NCBI GenBank assembly: GCA_030867875.1
Contig: JAOWCC010001368.1
Location: 806,001 to 870,000, forward strand
Reading direction: 5' to 3'
DNA: 64,000 nt
Source: Actinernus sp. WN-2022
Taxonomy: Eukaryota; Cnidaria; Anthozoa; Actiniaria; Actinernidae
Shown here: positions 23,401 through 38,400 of the stretch, in pieces
Position numbering within the stretch: position 1 is the first letter of the stretch
How the letters are laid out: each line of letters begins with the position of its first letter
Translations under genes and position numbers: made by a program
The notes under the pieces: generated by a model
The model's input: only the letters and a program-made list of their open reading frames with translations
What the model was told of the DNA's origin: nothing
Database searches by the model: none

Positions 23401-26400
23401 CAATCACTATAAGTAAGATGTCAGGGCTATATATGCACAATCATTAACATCATTTGACATACTGATATGACACAATCATAATTTTCAATTGACATACTCA
23501 TTCGACACAATCATTTGACATGCATGTAACCAGGCTCTCTGGTTTATCAGGTTTTAAATTTGCATGGATGTCAAATGATTATTAGCCTGAATTTCAGCCG
23601 TCGTCTCCGGTTCTTTCCTCCCAAGAGAGACGACTGAATCCAATAACCGATAATGCCATCCAGTGACGTCAAAGCAGATTAAAATTGTAATTTATGCAAA
23701 TAAAACTGCCACGGCGACTGTAAAGAGTTTGTTGGGTCACAAAAACAAAGCTCTTGCCTTGAGAAGTTATTTGAGATTATGTCAAAATTAAGACTCACCT
23801 TGCCTATCTACATTCCATTTGCTTCTCAAGTGCTTCTTAAATGTATGCTGTGAAAACCTTTTTGAAGAAACAAATCATTCAGTAACATTTGAGGCCTTCG
23901 TCTTCCCTTTACTAGTAAAGCCTATCGATCTGCTGCTCGGTTCAAGACAGTCAGCCGAAAAGTAGAAAAGCATCAAAGGATATTTGGAGAATTTACAAAG
24001 AAGTTCAAAGACACTTTTACGGGGAAAAACAGTTCCTCGAAGAGAGTAGCAACAGTTTTACCACTGAGTGTGAACGAATAATCGATTATCAACAATCTCG
24101 CGAATGCAACTGGCAACGTGAAAAAAGTACATGTTTACAGAACAGCCGGCCGGTTGTTTTGCAGGACCCTTTCAATCCATTTCCAGTTGTTTTCCTTACG
24201 AATTTAAAGGAGCAGTGTCACGATTAGTATTCATGCCCAAAGTTTTGAAAATGTGTCAGGCGGACAAGAAATCAAAAGATGTGACAGAAGTAGAAGTCCG
24301 TGAGTAATCCGCTTGCATCGGCGTATTTGCACGATATCTTGAGCCGAAATTGCTTTAAAACTATACTTCAGTATTATATGGTTAGGTTTGATGTTATATT
24401 TTTATAAAGCAGCATTTTATTTATTTAAATCGAAAGGGTTAGGGTTAGGGTTAGACACTGCTCCTTTAAGGTCTTTACCAAAGACAAGCACTCCATTGAA
24501 ACTCATCAACGATCAACCATCGTGACCCGGGGGGGGGGGGGGGGGGTAGGGGTAGGGGTAGGGGTGTGCCGCTGGGGCTCCGAAACCCTTACCCTGTTCA
24601 AGACAAAGTGTTAAAATTTTCCCTGACAAATAACAAATTATCTATACTTGGATGTCAGTGTTTATTGTGATCTTGTATAATGGTGTCATAACTAAATAAG
24701 TCTTCATCAAGCACTAGACTAAATAACGGCACTAGATAAATACCATACCCTGTTCAAGATCTGTTGATGTGAAAATGGATACCCTGTCTAAGATCAGAAA
24801 CTTGAAAAACCATACCCTGTCCAGCGGATCATCCCCGTATAGTCCATATATGGGAGTACCCCCCCCCCCCCCCCCCCCCCCCGGGCATCGCGAGTCCAAA
24901 ACAGAAACAAAAAATCCTGCCGTCTTCTCTGATAGTTACTTATGATAATTATGCAAAAATATAAAATATGAACCAATCAAAGATCACTACCAGGTTTTCT
25001 GGTAGTGACGTCACTGGATGGCATTATCGGCTATTGGATTCAGACATCTCTATTGGGAGGAACGAACCAGAAGAGACGGCTGAAATTCAGGCCAAATGAT
25101 TATCTCGAACACTTGAAACACCGCCTATGCATATAACACTGAAATCCATTGTAGCTGCAAATTGTTAGATCTTCATGTCTTCTCGGATAAGAACGTGAAA
25201 ACGTATTCCCACTTCAGCCTCAAGTTTATCAGTCTCACCAGAGTTACCGACGTTAAATAAAGTTGCTCTACTCTGCTCTCTGTACGTTGTAAAACTTAGT
25301 GTGATTCAGTTAAGGGATTGATTTTATGATATGGTTGAATTTGTGTTCACATTATATCTTGCAAGGACTACCGTAAGGATGGATATACTTGGAAGAAGAG
25401 AACAAAAACAAGTACAACAAGAGAAGACCACTTTAAACGGAAGATCTTAGGCATTCCTGTATGTATTGGACATTCAATTACCGTCGTTTGCATCTATGCA
25501 TGAACATGTGAGGCAAAAACATGTTCTAATTGGTATCAAACGTAATGTGATTCGATCGTCATCAAACTTTAGAAGTTTGAAAGCATGCTAGACAAACTAT
25601 CATGCTCAAAATACCAAGTTATTCACTTCCTATATTGATAATTCTCCACTTGATTTCTGAAGTCCTGAAATAAAGACACATCTAGTTCGAAGTTATGGCT
25701 GTATTTGTTTGTCGTAAATATCCTCACAACTGGACTATAACTTGTTAGTATATATATACCACACCAGTGAATATCACTTTTCGCACGCTCTGATTGGCTA
25801 CTCAAACAGTGAATATGATTTCATATTCACCGAATAATTGTAAAAAAATTTGGGCACAAAAGTTCTTCTAGCACTTTCATACCGGTACTTCAAAAGTTTG
25901 CTGATGAATCGTGTTACGTTCGATACCCAGTTAGAACATGTTTTCATCTCACATGTTCACGCTTAGATGCAAACGACAGTAATGGCGTTACAATTTGTTT
26001 GAAGTCATGGCTTTGCCATGAACTAATTAAATCCTTAACATGCTTGTGTTCATTTTCAGTGTATGTCTGCTCTGTACTCCCATTCTGCTATCATTCCAAC
26101 ATTCCACCGGCGCATTTACTGGTTACTCCAGGTGAGTTATGTTTAACAAGAGGTGTTTAAAAAAAAGTCTGGTGAATTTGTTTGTTTTTGGAGTCAAAGG
26201 CTTTAAGAAGAATATATTTAATGGTTTCCTTCAAATGGATTTTCGAATTGCACCGTATTCCATTCCACATTATGACAATCCTTTGTCACTTGTCACTCAT
26301 CCGTGACAAAATTGCCATAAACACAACATTAAACTCTTTTTGCCCCAAATTCTATTTCTGATATATTTCAGTTATCTAAATTAGTTTTCTTTGAGAGGCA

Positions 26401-29400
26401 GGAGCAGCAATTCAATTAGAATAAAAGCTACCAGAATTGCAGGACTGTTTCATCTTGTGATATCACAGTGGAAAACTACAGGATTTTATTACAGTAGTTT
26501 TCTCTTGGAGGGAGTTAATTGGATTCATCTTATGACCTCACATGATCCACGAAAAGTAATCAAAAGTAGGGATTAAATGCCAGAAATGTTACAAGATTGG
26601 CAAGATTAATACCTTTTTGTGAGAAACAAACACAACAATACATATAATTTTATTTTGTTAACATGATACTTGCACTTTAAGGCATTCCAACAGAAAATGT
26701 AATGTAAATATCCATGAAAGGGAAATGTTTTGTGAAAGGACGGCTGTGTGAACCGCCTCACTGGTTAGCTCAGTCATTTGGTCCTACTCTAACGAGTCGT
26801 TTGGGCATACTGTAACAAGTTGTTTGGTCCTATTGACTAACGAGTCATTTGATCGTACTGTAATGAGTCGTTTGGTCATACTTTAAAGTGTTTATGAAAC
26901 CAAATTTTGCATCTTTATTTTATTGCAGAATAATGAAGTTCATTCTTTTCTGATTATCAAGAGTATATTTATTTTTCAGTTCCGCCTTAGGAAAGATCTC
27001 TTTTTCGCCATTCATATTGACTACTTTATGCTTAAAACTGTCCGGGGCCTGGAACCGAATCCGCCATTACAATGACGTCACTGTGAAGACTCGCAAGTGG
27101 CAATTCCTAAATATGATCCATGTAGGACGACATGCATTTCTACAAAAAAATACAATAGAATAAAGCACAATACAATTCAATACAAAAAATGAAATACAGT
27201 AGAATGCAACACAATACTTAACAAATAAAAGATGGTTCTCCTTGTTCTATAAAAAAAATATTGCACTCTCAATTAAGGTCTTGAGAGTGAAAACTGCGGA
27301 TCCACAAGCAGAACGCGGGTCCATTTAGCAGCATTTCAAGACCTCGAAAGTACATTATTTTGTTATAGAACAAGGAGAACGATCTTTTATTTGTTTTATA
27401 ATACAAACTTCAATCTAGACGAAGGAAAGTAAGCTGTATAATTTTAAGGACCCACATACAAATCTAACTAAGCGAACTGACTACAGTGAAAACTCCATTT
27501 TACTGTACTTGATTTGTTTACAACATTTCTCGTCGCTGATTGGTTCAATTCTGACAGCTACACATTGACAATCTGAAATCTCGTTTCTTATTGGAAGAAA
27601 TAACCTGCTATAAAAAGAACATGTCGATTGATAAAAGTGAAAGACAGAAATTGCAAGACTACTGGCTGCAAACGGGCTGTAAAATTGTCAACTGATCAAA
27701 ACTGTTGCAGGAAACACAAAGTGCTTTTTTTTTACAATGTATGGTCAGCACAGGAGAAGTTAATATGCACATTGTGGTAGGGTTGAAAGTGCCTGATGGA
27801 AAAATATTCGTAGAGAAAGCGTTTATAATAGCGGCATCTGGGACTGAGTTACGTGGGTTGAGGTTCCCGACTATATTTTCTACGACAACTGCATCGTTGT
27901 CAGACACTGGCTATTTATTCTGTGGTCTTCATTATCCCAAGGAACAGTGTTTAACTGCTGCTCTGATGGCAGTGAGTTGCGTAGCTTTTGAGGCTCAGTT
28001 CGACTATAGGTATGTACGGCTTACGAAATTCTGGGTTCTTTGCAAGTTTTATCGTCCGTTTTTCATTCACGAACATTCAGGATCCTCTTAAACGAATTTC
28101 TACAGGAAACCAGAGAAACCCTATATTGTATTATTTGCCATTCACTGTTCTGGCTTCAGCATAAAAGTACAGGAGTATTAAAGTTATCGTCGAGTTCTTG
28201 GTGAGTCATTTCTTGTACTAGTTGTGTTGTATCAAACTGTGAATGAAGTAACACTGTATTAGAACTTCAATGTCCATTGTATTTTGGTGTATAGGATAAA
28301 GTTAAATACGGGAAGAAAACCAAGGCCACCAGCCACACAATATCTTGCACCTCCTCGCTTATTTTTACCTTTCTCTGAAACTTTCTCTCCGGAGTCCGCC
28401 ATGTTTGTAACAACGAGTCCTCACAGTGACGTCACGCAGCTCATTTGGCCGCGCGCCAACCGGACAGTTTTTAGCATAATGTAGTCAATTTGAATGGCGA
28501 AAAGAGACCTTTCCGAAGTAGGAACTGAAAAATAAGAACTTTATTATTCTGTAATAAAATAAAGACGCAACATTTGGTTTCATAAACACTTTAAGGAGTC
28601 GTTTGGTCGTACTGTAAGGAGTCGTTTGGTCGTACTGTAAGGAGTCGTTTGGTCGTACTGTAAGGAGTCGTTTGGTCATACTGTAAGGAGTCGTTTGGTC
28701 GTACTGTAAGGAGTCGTTTGGTCGTACTGTAAGGAGTCGTTTGGTCATACTGTAAGGAGTCGTTTGGTCGTACTGTAAGGAGTCGTTTGGCCGTACTGTA
28801 ATGAGTCGTTTGGTCGTACTGTAAGGAGTCGTTTGGTCGTACTGTAATGAGTCGTTTGGTCATACTGTAAGGAGTCGTTTGGTCGTACTGGAAGGAGTCG
28901 TTTGGTCGTACTGTAAGGAGTCGTTTGGTCGTACTGTAAGGAGTCGTTTGGTCGTACTGTAAGGAGTCGTTTGGTCGTACTGTAAGGAGTCGTTTGGCCG
29001 TACTGTAAGGAGTCGTTTGGCCGTACTGTAAGGAGTCGTTTGGCCGTACTGTAAGGAGTCGTTTGGCCGTACTGTAAGGAGTCGTTTGGTCGTACTGTAA
29101 GGAGTCGTTTGGCCGTACTGTAAGGAGTCGTTTGGCCGTACTGTAAGGAGTCGTTTGGTCGTACTGTAAGGAGTCGTTTGGTCGTACTGTAAGGAGTCGT
29201 TTGGTCGTACTGTAAGGAGTCGTTTGATCGTACTGTAAGGAGTCGTTTGGTCGTACTGTAAGGAGTCGTTTGGTCGTACTGTAAGGAGTCGTTTGGTCGT
29301 ACTGTAAGGAGTCGTTTGGTCGTACTTTAAGGAGTCCTTTGGCCGTACTGTAAGGAGTCGTTTGGCCGTACTGTAAGGAGTCGTTTGGCCGTACTGTAAG

Positions 29401-32400
29401 GAGTCGTTTGGCCGTACTGTAAGGAGTCCTTTGGCCGTACTGTAAGAAGTCGTTTGGCACCCTTTTGGAGAAATTGTAGTTTATTTGCTCTCGCGAAAAT
29501 TTGGGCTTAACCGAACAAAACGCCCTCGATTTTTGGTACGCCAAAGTAATTTTTTTTGCATTAAAACGAGGGATGACCATTTCACGGTTGAGTAAAAAGC
29601 CCGCCCCGCCGCCTCCTTATTATATTCAGCCAATTGAAATACAGTATTAGGCTGACAGGCGGAGTTGTGAATCTAGAATGATCTGCTGTGACAGCTTTCA
29701 CGGTAATCTTCAAGGAGGTTCATTTTACACTCGATTGCTGGAAAGGAACCTCGACTGATCACGGGGAAACCACGCAGAGGTCGTAAAGCTCGTGGTAAAA
29801 ACACAAGGTCAAATAAATACGAAGGCCAACCGCAAGTTACTGTAAATGATGCTAAAGCCATCATGATAAAGGAGATAAACAGTCCTGGGTAAGTCGAACA
29901 CAAGTTACATTCATCCAAACACACACACAGCATCGTGCAAAACCGGCAAACAGCAGCTTGATCTAATGCCCGATTCAAGATTTCGCGATCAATTACAGTC
30001 TAGGAATTCGAAGTTCGCGGGTGACCTTCATCACTGCTAGTCCGAAGCTTCCTAGAAGTGATGCTTTTTGGCCCAGGCCCATTCGTTTCAGTCAACAGAT
30101 CTTCGCTTGGCCATTGTTTTTGTTTGAACCACGGGCCTTTATCGCTCGACGCCAAACTTGCCTTCTTAGTAGGACTAAATTTACCTGTTTTCAACTTCTT
30201 CTTTTTCTTCGGAGATACCCAAGGACAGCCTCTTTTAAGTTTCGACGACATAATTTTAGATATAATGCAATTCAATAAAAACAAACGAAAACGAAGCGTA
30301 GCGCACTATAAAGACGATTGTTGTTTTAAGGTGATGTTACACGAGACGATTTTTAACGACGATTTTTCGTGGAACATTGTTGCGCGAAAAGTCAACATAG
30401 TGTAACATGGCGCGCTGGACGATTTTTAACGCAATCTTCGTTGCGGCAACATGTTGCAAGTTTTGAATTACCTTCAAAAACCTGCAACATTGTTGCACCC
30501 TCGCCGTTGACTTTTCGCGCAACATCGTCCCAGAAACCTGTTCGCTACGCCCACGGAAACGAGGCTACGTCAACAAACAAAGACTTCACTTGTCAGCCAT
30601 GTTTCTAAACGAGGGTGTCGGAGTAGGAGCCTAGGTGCTAGCTAGATGTTGCGCTAAAAATCGTCCCGTGTAACATACCGTTGTCGCAACAATGTTGCGC
30701 TAAAAGTTGTCTCGTGTAACATGCATTAAAAATCGTTGCGAAAAATCGTCGTTAAAAATCGTATCGTGTAACATCACCTTAAGTTTGTGAACGTGCCGTT
30801 CGCGTGTCGCTGTCACGTAGCTGTCAGTGTCTGTCAATCATGTTTCGCGCCTCATTTTTCGCGGGAAATTAAGACATGTTTTTTCGGGTCGTTAAAGGGG
30901 CTGGGTCACCTGGTGCCCGTGCGCAGTAAGTATGCTCTTGAGGTAATTAGCATATCATAAATATTCAAAATTCTTCTGCGATCGCAATGGTTTCTTTCGC
31001 AAGCAACAGTAGCATTGTATCTGATTGGTCAGTTCAATGAGAGCTCATTTCTGATTGGTTGAGGGTAAGATTGAAACCCTTTCAATGTTAGCGGGTAGAT
31101 TTTGTGTAAGAAAGTAAAATTCAGTTACGGAAGTTCACCTCGATTTATCCGAAAATACAGCAATGAAAGTCCGGCTAAATGTGTACAAAAACTCTTCACC
31201 TCGTCAAATGTAATACTAGGGATTGTTTACTTGTCATCGCTTAGGACAATCTGGCGCCATTTCTTGTGAAAATCGTCAACATTTTACGAAACATGGTTTT
31301 GGTCCCGTGTTGACTTGAACGCTGAACGGACGGTTTTCAAATTTAGTCGTCGTTCCTTGCCTTGCTGAACGGAAAACTCCGATCGTTTGGAGTTCTAAAG
31401 ACTTGTAAAGAGAGTTGGAATTCACCTCCTTTCATGATAATTGTTGTGAAGCCTTGGTTCGTTCGTGAAGTGTTTATAAATGCTTCGCTGGAATAAAGTC
31501 AGTGAGATAGCTTGGCTCGAACTTCGCCGTTTCCTAAATAATTATTTTTGAAGAGCCGACAAAGTAGCAGGTTCAGCTAAATTTCAGGTATGTTTTATTA
31601 CCTTGTTTTGATTCTGGAAAACGTTTTCAGGTGAGTTCGGGTTGTCCTTTGTCTTGGCTTTGGTGTGTTTTGGCTGGTGAGTTTGTCTTGGCTTTGGTGT
31701 GTTTTGGCTTGTGCACAGAAAAGTCGCAAAATAAACTCTTTCTTTTCTTTCATTTTGTCCATTTTATAAAACATTGCTTTTTAGCAAAAGGTTTTTGGCA
31801 ATGTTATTTATCTTCTGGCGTTACTTTTTGTTATACCTTGAGTCAAACACAAAACGTTTCGTGTGGCAACAATCTCAATCAACTACTCTTGAAGTGACTC
31901 GGCCGCGAAGGCCGAGTCACTACCAAAAGTTCCTTGGCCTTTTAGCTCCCGCCAGGTTTTGAATATTTGTTTGCTTAAGTATATAGCAGCATGTTGGCTT
32001 TTCCAGTGTCGGTCATTAATTTTTTTCGTCAATTGCCTCAAGGCAGGCGTTTTCTTCCTTCCTGCCCCGACTCGTTTACCTCCCCTTCCTCCAGAGCCTT
32101 CGTTCATCAGAATTTCAAACAAAAAATGTAAAAATGAAATACTCTACATTTAGAATGAATGCTAAACAAAACGTTCCTGCAAAAAAAAATGTTTTAGAGG
32201 TTCGAAATAAGAGCGATGGAAATGGATTCCTGAAAGGTTCCTTCGGAGGGAGGTTTGATTTCGTACTCCCGGAGTCGGAAATCAAATATTGCCTTTGGCC
32301 GTGCGATAGCCTGGTAACGAATGAGTGCTGACCCAGCCCCTTTAAAAAGGAATTTTAGTTTGGATTTTTTTGCTATAATAAAGCTAAGACCTAAAGCATT

Positions 32401-35400
32401 CTAAATATGCGAAAAATGGATATACTGTTAATAAACCATTATTATTATTAATAATAATGTTAGTATTAATATATACTTATATTAATAATATATATAATAT
32501 ATATTTATACTATTAATAATACTATTAATTAATACTATTAATTAATACTATTAATATTATAAACTAATTGCAATTTTGAGACGCCAATACCGAATTATAT
32601 TGCCGGCCAGTTGGGAAAAAATATATTTCGTATTGGGGGCGTCGCGCAGCAATGCAGCCCAATACAAAATAAATTTTCTTCCAACGCCGGCAATATAATT
32701 CGGTATCGGCGTCTCAAAATCGTAATTAGTTTTGTATTGCGATTCAACAGTTAAGTCGGGAATTGTTAAAAGAAAGAAGAGAATGAAGCACCAAACTTAT
32801 GCTGATTGTAATTTCAATTCTCAAAAGGTGCCTAGTATACCTATGGCAACGGTTTCACGGCTTGAGTGGAGAAAACTTCAGCGACATGTTTTGAAATGTC
32901 CTCAAAAATTGTGAAAATTGTACTTTTAGCGGATAAGAGTGTTTCCGACGGAAACTACAATTTTAGCGACTGACAGCACTGATATAGGCCTATAGTTTCC
33001 AGGGTCAAACTATTGAATAATTCTTATCTTGTAATTTACAGTGTTTTGAAGGTGAAATTGTAGAAATCTTGCTGTTGAACAAACGACTTTTGAACTTGAC
33101 CTGGAACCCATGTAAATGCAAGGGCTCGCGCAAGAGCCAATCAGAGGCAGGTATTCTGAGAGGCCAATACTATGTTATATTGGCGTCTCAAAAGTAAACA
33201 AAATGATCAGTGAATCGTGATACTAATTTTAATTAATAGTATTAATTAATAGTATTAGTTAATAGTATTAATTAATAGTATTAATTAATAGTATTATTAA
33301 TAGTATTATTGATAGTATTATTAACCCTTTCACTACTAGAGCGGCCAAAAGCGGCCAATATGAAGCATGTACCTGGGAAAAAATATTGCATCAAACCTAG
33401 ACATACTGGAAATACGATGTTGCAATATTATTTCAAGGGATGAATAACTTCAAAGTCAGAGCTATAACAGGGATCGCTCGACTCTCCCACTTTGGAGAAA
33501 AACGCATTTGTTTTGGAGATCATTCTCCGTTTCTTCGATTTTCGCGAATTTTGAGGAGCTGAAAATTGCCCTCCAAAATCCTTCCCATTCGCCCTTGAAA
33601 TCAAAAGCAAACACAAAATCAGCACTCAGTCGTTACAGTACCTTCTTTAATCTTTCGAACCACCAGGTTTGTTTGCACAAAACACACATTGCGACTGTGA
33701 AGCATGCTATTCTTAATGCTGCACTTCTCCACCATGTTTTTCCTGCTCCCACCTCCAATTGCATGCTGGGTAATCAACAAAAAAATCACAAGGGGACCCC
33801 CCCTCTGGTACTCCTGTAGGTTTTTTTTATAAGTCTTTTACCCCTACAACCAAGAGCGGTGATTTGGACTCAAGCCGTTGCTTTAAAGTGACAAAAACAC
33901 ATCCTAATAGGTTAAGCAGGGGGAAAAGACAACCAACTGCAGAATTTCAAAGGTTTCAGTGAAGAATTATTTCATGTGTCCCAAAGCAGAAACACAAAAG
34001 AAAAACCCTATGAAACCCCTCACAAGGCCTACTAAAAGCAAACCAAGTACTTTTCAGCCGTCATCAGACTTAATGATGTCCTCTAGCTCTCTTACAGTGG
34101 CTTATTTGTCCAAAATTAGAGCACATTTCATTGGAAAACCTACAGAAGAAACCATACTCACCGCCGCCGAGTCCGTAGAATTCTGCCGAATGGCATCATG
34201 GGGAAAGTTTGAGCCCTTGGTTTAAAAAGTCAGCAGTATTTAACTAGCCCGGGCTAGCCAAACTGGAACTGAGGGGGGAGGGTTGAGTTAGCACTCTGCA
34301 TTTCACCAATTGAGCCCAAATGCGTCCAGGAGTGAAAGGGTTAATAACACTAATAACACTAAACATTAATAACATTAATATTAATGTTGTTATTAATGTT
34401 GTTATTAATGTTGTTATTAATGTTATTGTTGTTGTTGTCGTCGCCGACGTCGTCGTCGTTCATATTAATATTGCTATTTTTATTGTTATTGTTAATATTA
34501 TGTCTGAAGATGAATCGAAGATGAAGAATAGGAAAATGTATGAAGGTTCAAATTAGTTGAGTCAGTGAAGTCACTGGAAAGTTAAGAACGGATGGAACTG
34601 GATGACGGATCATATCAGGGCTGTTACTCAGATGACATTTCTCTTATTTTTATTTTACTTGAGTAGAGATATACAATGGTCGCCTATGTTGGCACATGTG
34701 GACCTACTTTTAGCGGCCCGCATGAGCACCATACACACAAGATGATAATTGGCTGACTTCCACTCACAAGCGACATGCCTGAAAAAATACTGCACCTGCA
34801 TGCACACTGTTGAAATCAGGCACCCCACATTGAAACCTTGGCCAGTAGCAAGCGAACATTTTCATTTTTCATTATATTCTTTTTTTCTTCTAAACCTTTC
34901 GTACTGATTTTCCTTGCTTCTACCAGTTATGTTTGTGTTTTTATCTTTGTTTTCTTTATATAACTTCTTTGTTTTCGGGTCGTTACATCAGTTCAGATAA
35001 TTGAGAGCTCCGCTTTTAGGCTTTCCTGAATGTTAATATTATATAATAAGCACAGTTGCTTTCTGGAGTTGCACATGTACATAATGAAAAAGCAAGTAGT
35101 GACTCATTGGGTGGTAGGTTGTACTGTAACTCTATCATTCTAATTTCTGTTTTGGGTTACAGTGCGACTACTTAGACAATAAGAACCAATCATTGCAGAA
35201 TGAAAACAAAGCACTCCAACTTGCGGAATATATAATCCAATCAATGTTGAGTACAAGACAATAGGTCTAGTGGTTAAATCAAATTTGACTATCATCCAAT
35301 CAATGTTGAGTACAAGACAATAGGTCTAGTTAAATCAAATTGGACTATCATCCAATCAATGTTGAGTACAAGACAATAGGTCTAGTTAAATCAAATTGGA

Positions 35401-38400
35401 CTATCATCCAATCAATGTTGAGTACAAGACAATAGGTCTAGTTAAATCAAATTGGACTATCATCCAATCAATGTTGAGTACAAGACAATAGGTCTAGTTA
35501 AATCAAATTGGACTATCATCCAATCAATGTTGAGTACAAGACAATAGGTCTAGTTAAATCAAATTGGACTATCATCCAATCAATGTTGAGTACAAGACAA
35601 TAGGTCGTTAAATCAAATTTGACTAGTTCTGAAGTCGAAGTTTTTTGAATGAAGTAAATTGCGTGGATATGCTATGATTCGTAATTTAGAATACTTTACT
35701 TTCGTTTTGCAAGGTGTTTATTTCTTATAGTCAAAGTGGCCCTGGCTAGAGTAGTCGCATTGTAAAAGTGTTTGCACATTTTTGAAAAATTAAAAAAAGC
35801 ACCATTTGACACCCCAAAACACCCCCAGAATAGCCAGAGAACTTCTGAGTTTGTCCAGCTCTGTTCTACATTCTACAGAACCCTGATGTTGTGTTGGTTC
35901 ATTATGTAAACCTGATAGAAGATCTCACAGCACCAGACCCAGTTCACAGCTATGTTACTGCAAGTAAGAAGGAGAACATATTATCAGAGGTCAGCTTAAT
36001 GTGTGAGTATTATATTATCAAATATGCAAGCATATTATACGGGTTGCAAACAGGTTTGCACGGGTTTGTAAGCACGCAAGCCAATCAAAATGAGTCTGTT
36101 TGAGTAATAGCCAATCAGCTTTTAGCACACGAAAACAGTTTTTTTTTCATCGCGAGTGCCCCCAACATTTGGCTTTTAATTTGTTCTTTCCTTTCAGCCT
36201 CAAAAAAAATAAAACTGACCCAGCCATATTACACACCTTTCCATGCAATAACCTCTCTCTATATATCAAAATATGGTGGATTGTTTTACTATTGCAGACT
36301 CTAACATCACTATTTTTGTTGTTATTTTTTCCTCCCACACCCCACCCCCTAGAAACCTAGCTGTCAACCTTACAATGTGAACTCCTATAAATAGTCTAAA
36401 CTTAAATATTTTATCTTTTCCAGATTCAGGAGTCTCTCCTCAGTTGATACCCGATATCAAGGTCAGTTTATATTGCCTACATACATTTACTGTACACAGT
36501 TTTTTAGTGATTTCTCTTCTTTTTTTTCCGACCTATTTTCCAGTACAGATGTTTGGACTGCTAGTATAACTTCCTTTGGTACAATGTATATTTTTCTTGA
36601 TTGTTACCCTTATCAATGTAGTGTGAAGGAAAAACGTAATTGCAATGGTTTAAGTGGCATCAGGACACTGGTAGTTGAACAAGCTCTATATGACCTACAA
36701 TGTACTGATCATTTAAAGTGTCTATAGCTATGAAACGAAATTTATTATTTTACAGTTTTAAGGGAAAATTATTTAAAATTTCATAACTATACCCAAAAAT
36801 TGACGTAAAAGAAAACTTCAAATGGAAAAACAATTTTTCCTGACCCAAAATAACCACCTTTTGTGCAACAGATTCTAAGGGGCCTGGACCACAATTGTGA
36901 CATAAATACCTTTGCAGTCGCTTTTGTTTTAGAGTTTGAAATCAAAACCGCATGAAAAGGTATTTACATCACAGGCCTAATTTATATGCTTCTGACCAAG
37001 CGAAATTTGTCGCATGAATTTTGCCATATTCGACTGAGCTTTTGCAGTTTTGGAGGGTAGGATATTCAGTTCTAACAACAGAAGGTGATAACTTAAACGT
37101 TGTTTCATTAAATTAAGTGACTATAAGTCTATAAATGACTTGTTATATTACCAGAAACATATCAGGGAGTTGAAACGTGTAACAGCAGCCCATGCTACGG
37201 GTTATTCAGTGAATAAAGAGTACCATATTTGGAAAATACAGTCTAGTCTAGCGTGACAGTCTAGACACAGAAGCTGGTTGTCATGTTATTCCATATATGG
37301 TAGTTTTTATTCACTTACACTCGTTCTCAATAACACGTGCAGGTTCGAAACGAAACTCCTGACTTCGAAGTCGTTTCTGGTGGATGTCAATCAAACGGTT
37401 TCCATGGAGTTTGAAGTGAACCGTTGTGTGAGTAAATTCGGGAAACTAGCATTTTATAAACATGGCAAAGTCTTTCCCAAAGTCGCTTAGATGGAGAGTA
37501 ATCATGCTTAGAGCCAAGGGTTTGCAAAATAGGGAAATCGCATAAACTTTATGTGTGATCGAGCGGTTTGTGTATAAGATCAAAATAGGGAAATCACATA
37601 AACTGTGTGAGCGAGCGGTTTGTGTATAAGATCAAAATAGGGAAATCGCATAAACTTTGTGTGAGCGAGCGGTTTGTGTATAAGATCAAAATAGGGAAAT
37701 CACATAAACTGTGTGAGCGAGCGGTTTGTGTATAAGATCAAAATAGGGAAATCGCATAAACTTTGTGTGAGCGAGCGGTTTGTGTATAAGATCAAAATAG
37801 GGAAATCGCATAAACTTTGTGTGAGCGAGCGGTTTGTGGAAATCTGATTGTTTATATAGCTTCAAAGGTCTTGGAAAAAGAATTATAGTTATTTTTATTC
37901 ATCCAGTTGCAGATATGCTCCTTATAAGAGGTTTTATCGAGCAATACCCTCGAGCTCTACCTCGACGAGCTCCAGGCATGGATACAACATTCGACAGGGC
38001 AAAAAAAAATTTGAAACTCTCAGGACATGGATTATCGGCAATGCTCACCACTCTCGACTGACATTTCGGTTAGGAATTCAAGCAAAAAACAATCGTTTTT
38101 CGGCTTAGTATCCGCCATATCTCTACCTGTGTCGCCTCAAATTACTTACGATTTCGTTGACCTCCAACACTATTTATGTTTCCTCCACATCTGGGAGTTG
38201 TATGGTGACGTTTTATTTAGCATGCAGACCAGTGTTGCCATAGAAATATAGTTGAGTGACATCCACCAAATTGACGTTTTCCGTTGGAAATTCAATTTCG
38301 AACCTGCACGTGTTATTGAGAACGAGTGTAATAATTCAGACACGTTTCAACTCCCTTACCCCGGCCCATAGTGCCTTCTTACATGTAAATATTTTCCCTT

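Larger units (their letters stand above)
30896..32341. mobile_element. TTAA-flanked transposon, 1446 bp
   Basis: TTAA at 30892-30895 and 32342-32345 flanks the inverted ends AGGGGCTGGGTCA/TGACCCAGCCCCT. It contains one conserved-looking small protein on the minus strand (31883-32122) and a perfect 12 bp hairpin at 31890-31919. No full transposase. Confidence 0.75.

Noticed and set aside
27659..28091. Overlapping frames on both strands inside the TTAA element as a possible transposase.
   Set aside because: No DDD/DDE-type or Cys-rich motifs of piggyBac transposases are visible.
28591..29580. A 329-codon minus-strand open frame.
   Set aside because: It is produced by the 23 bp satellite, which lacks stops in every minus frame; no non-repetitive coding sequence supports it.
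35228..35625. A CRISPR-like or regulatory array.
   Set aside because: 56 bp units repeat without unique spacers; an ordinary minisatellite.
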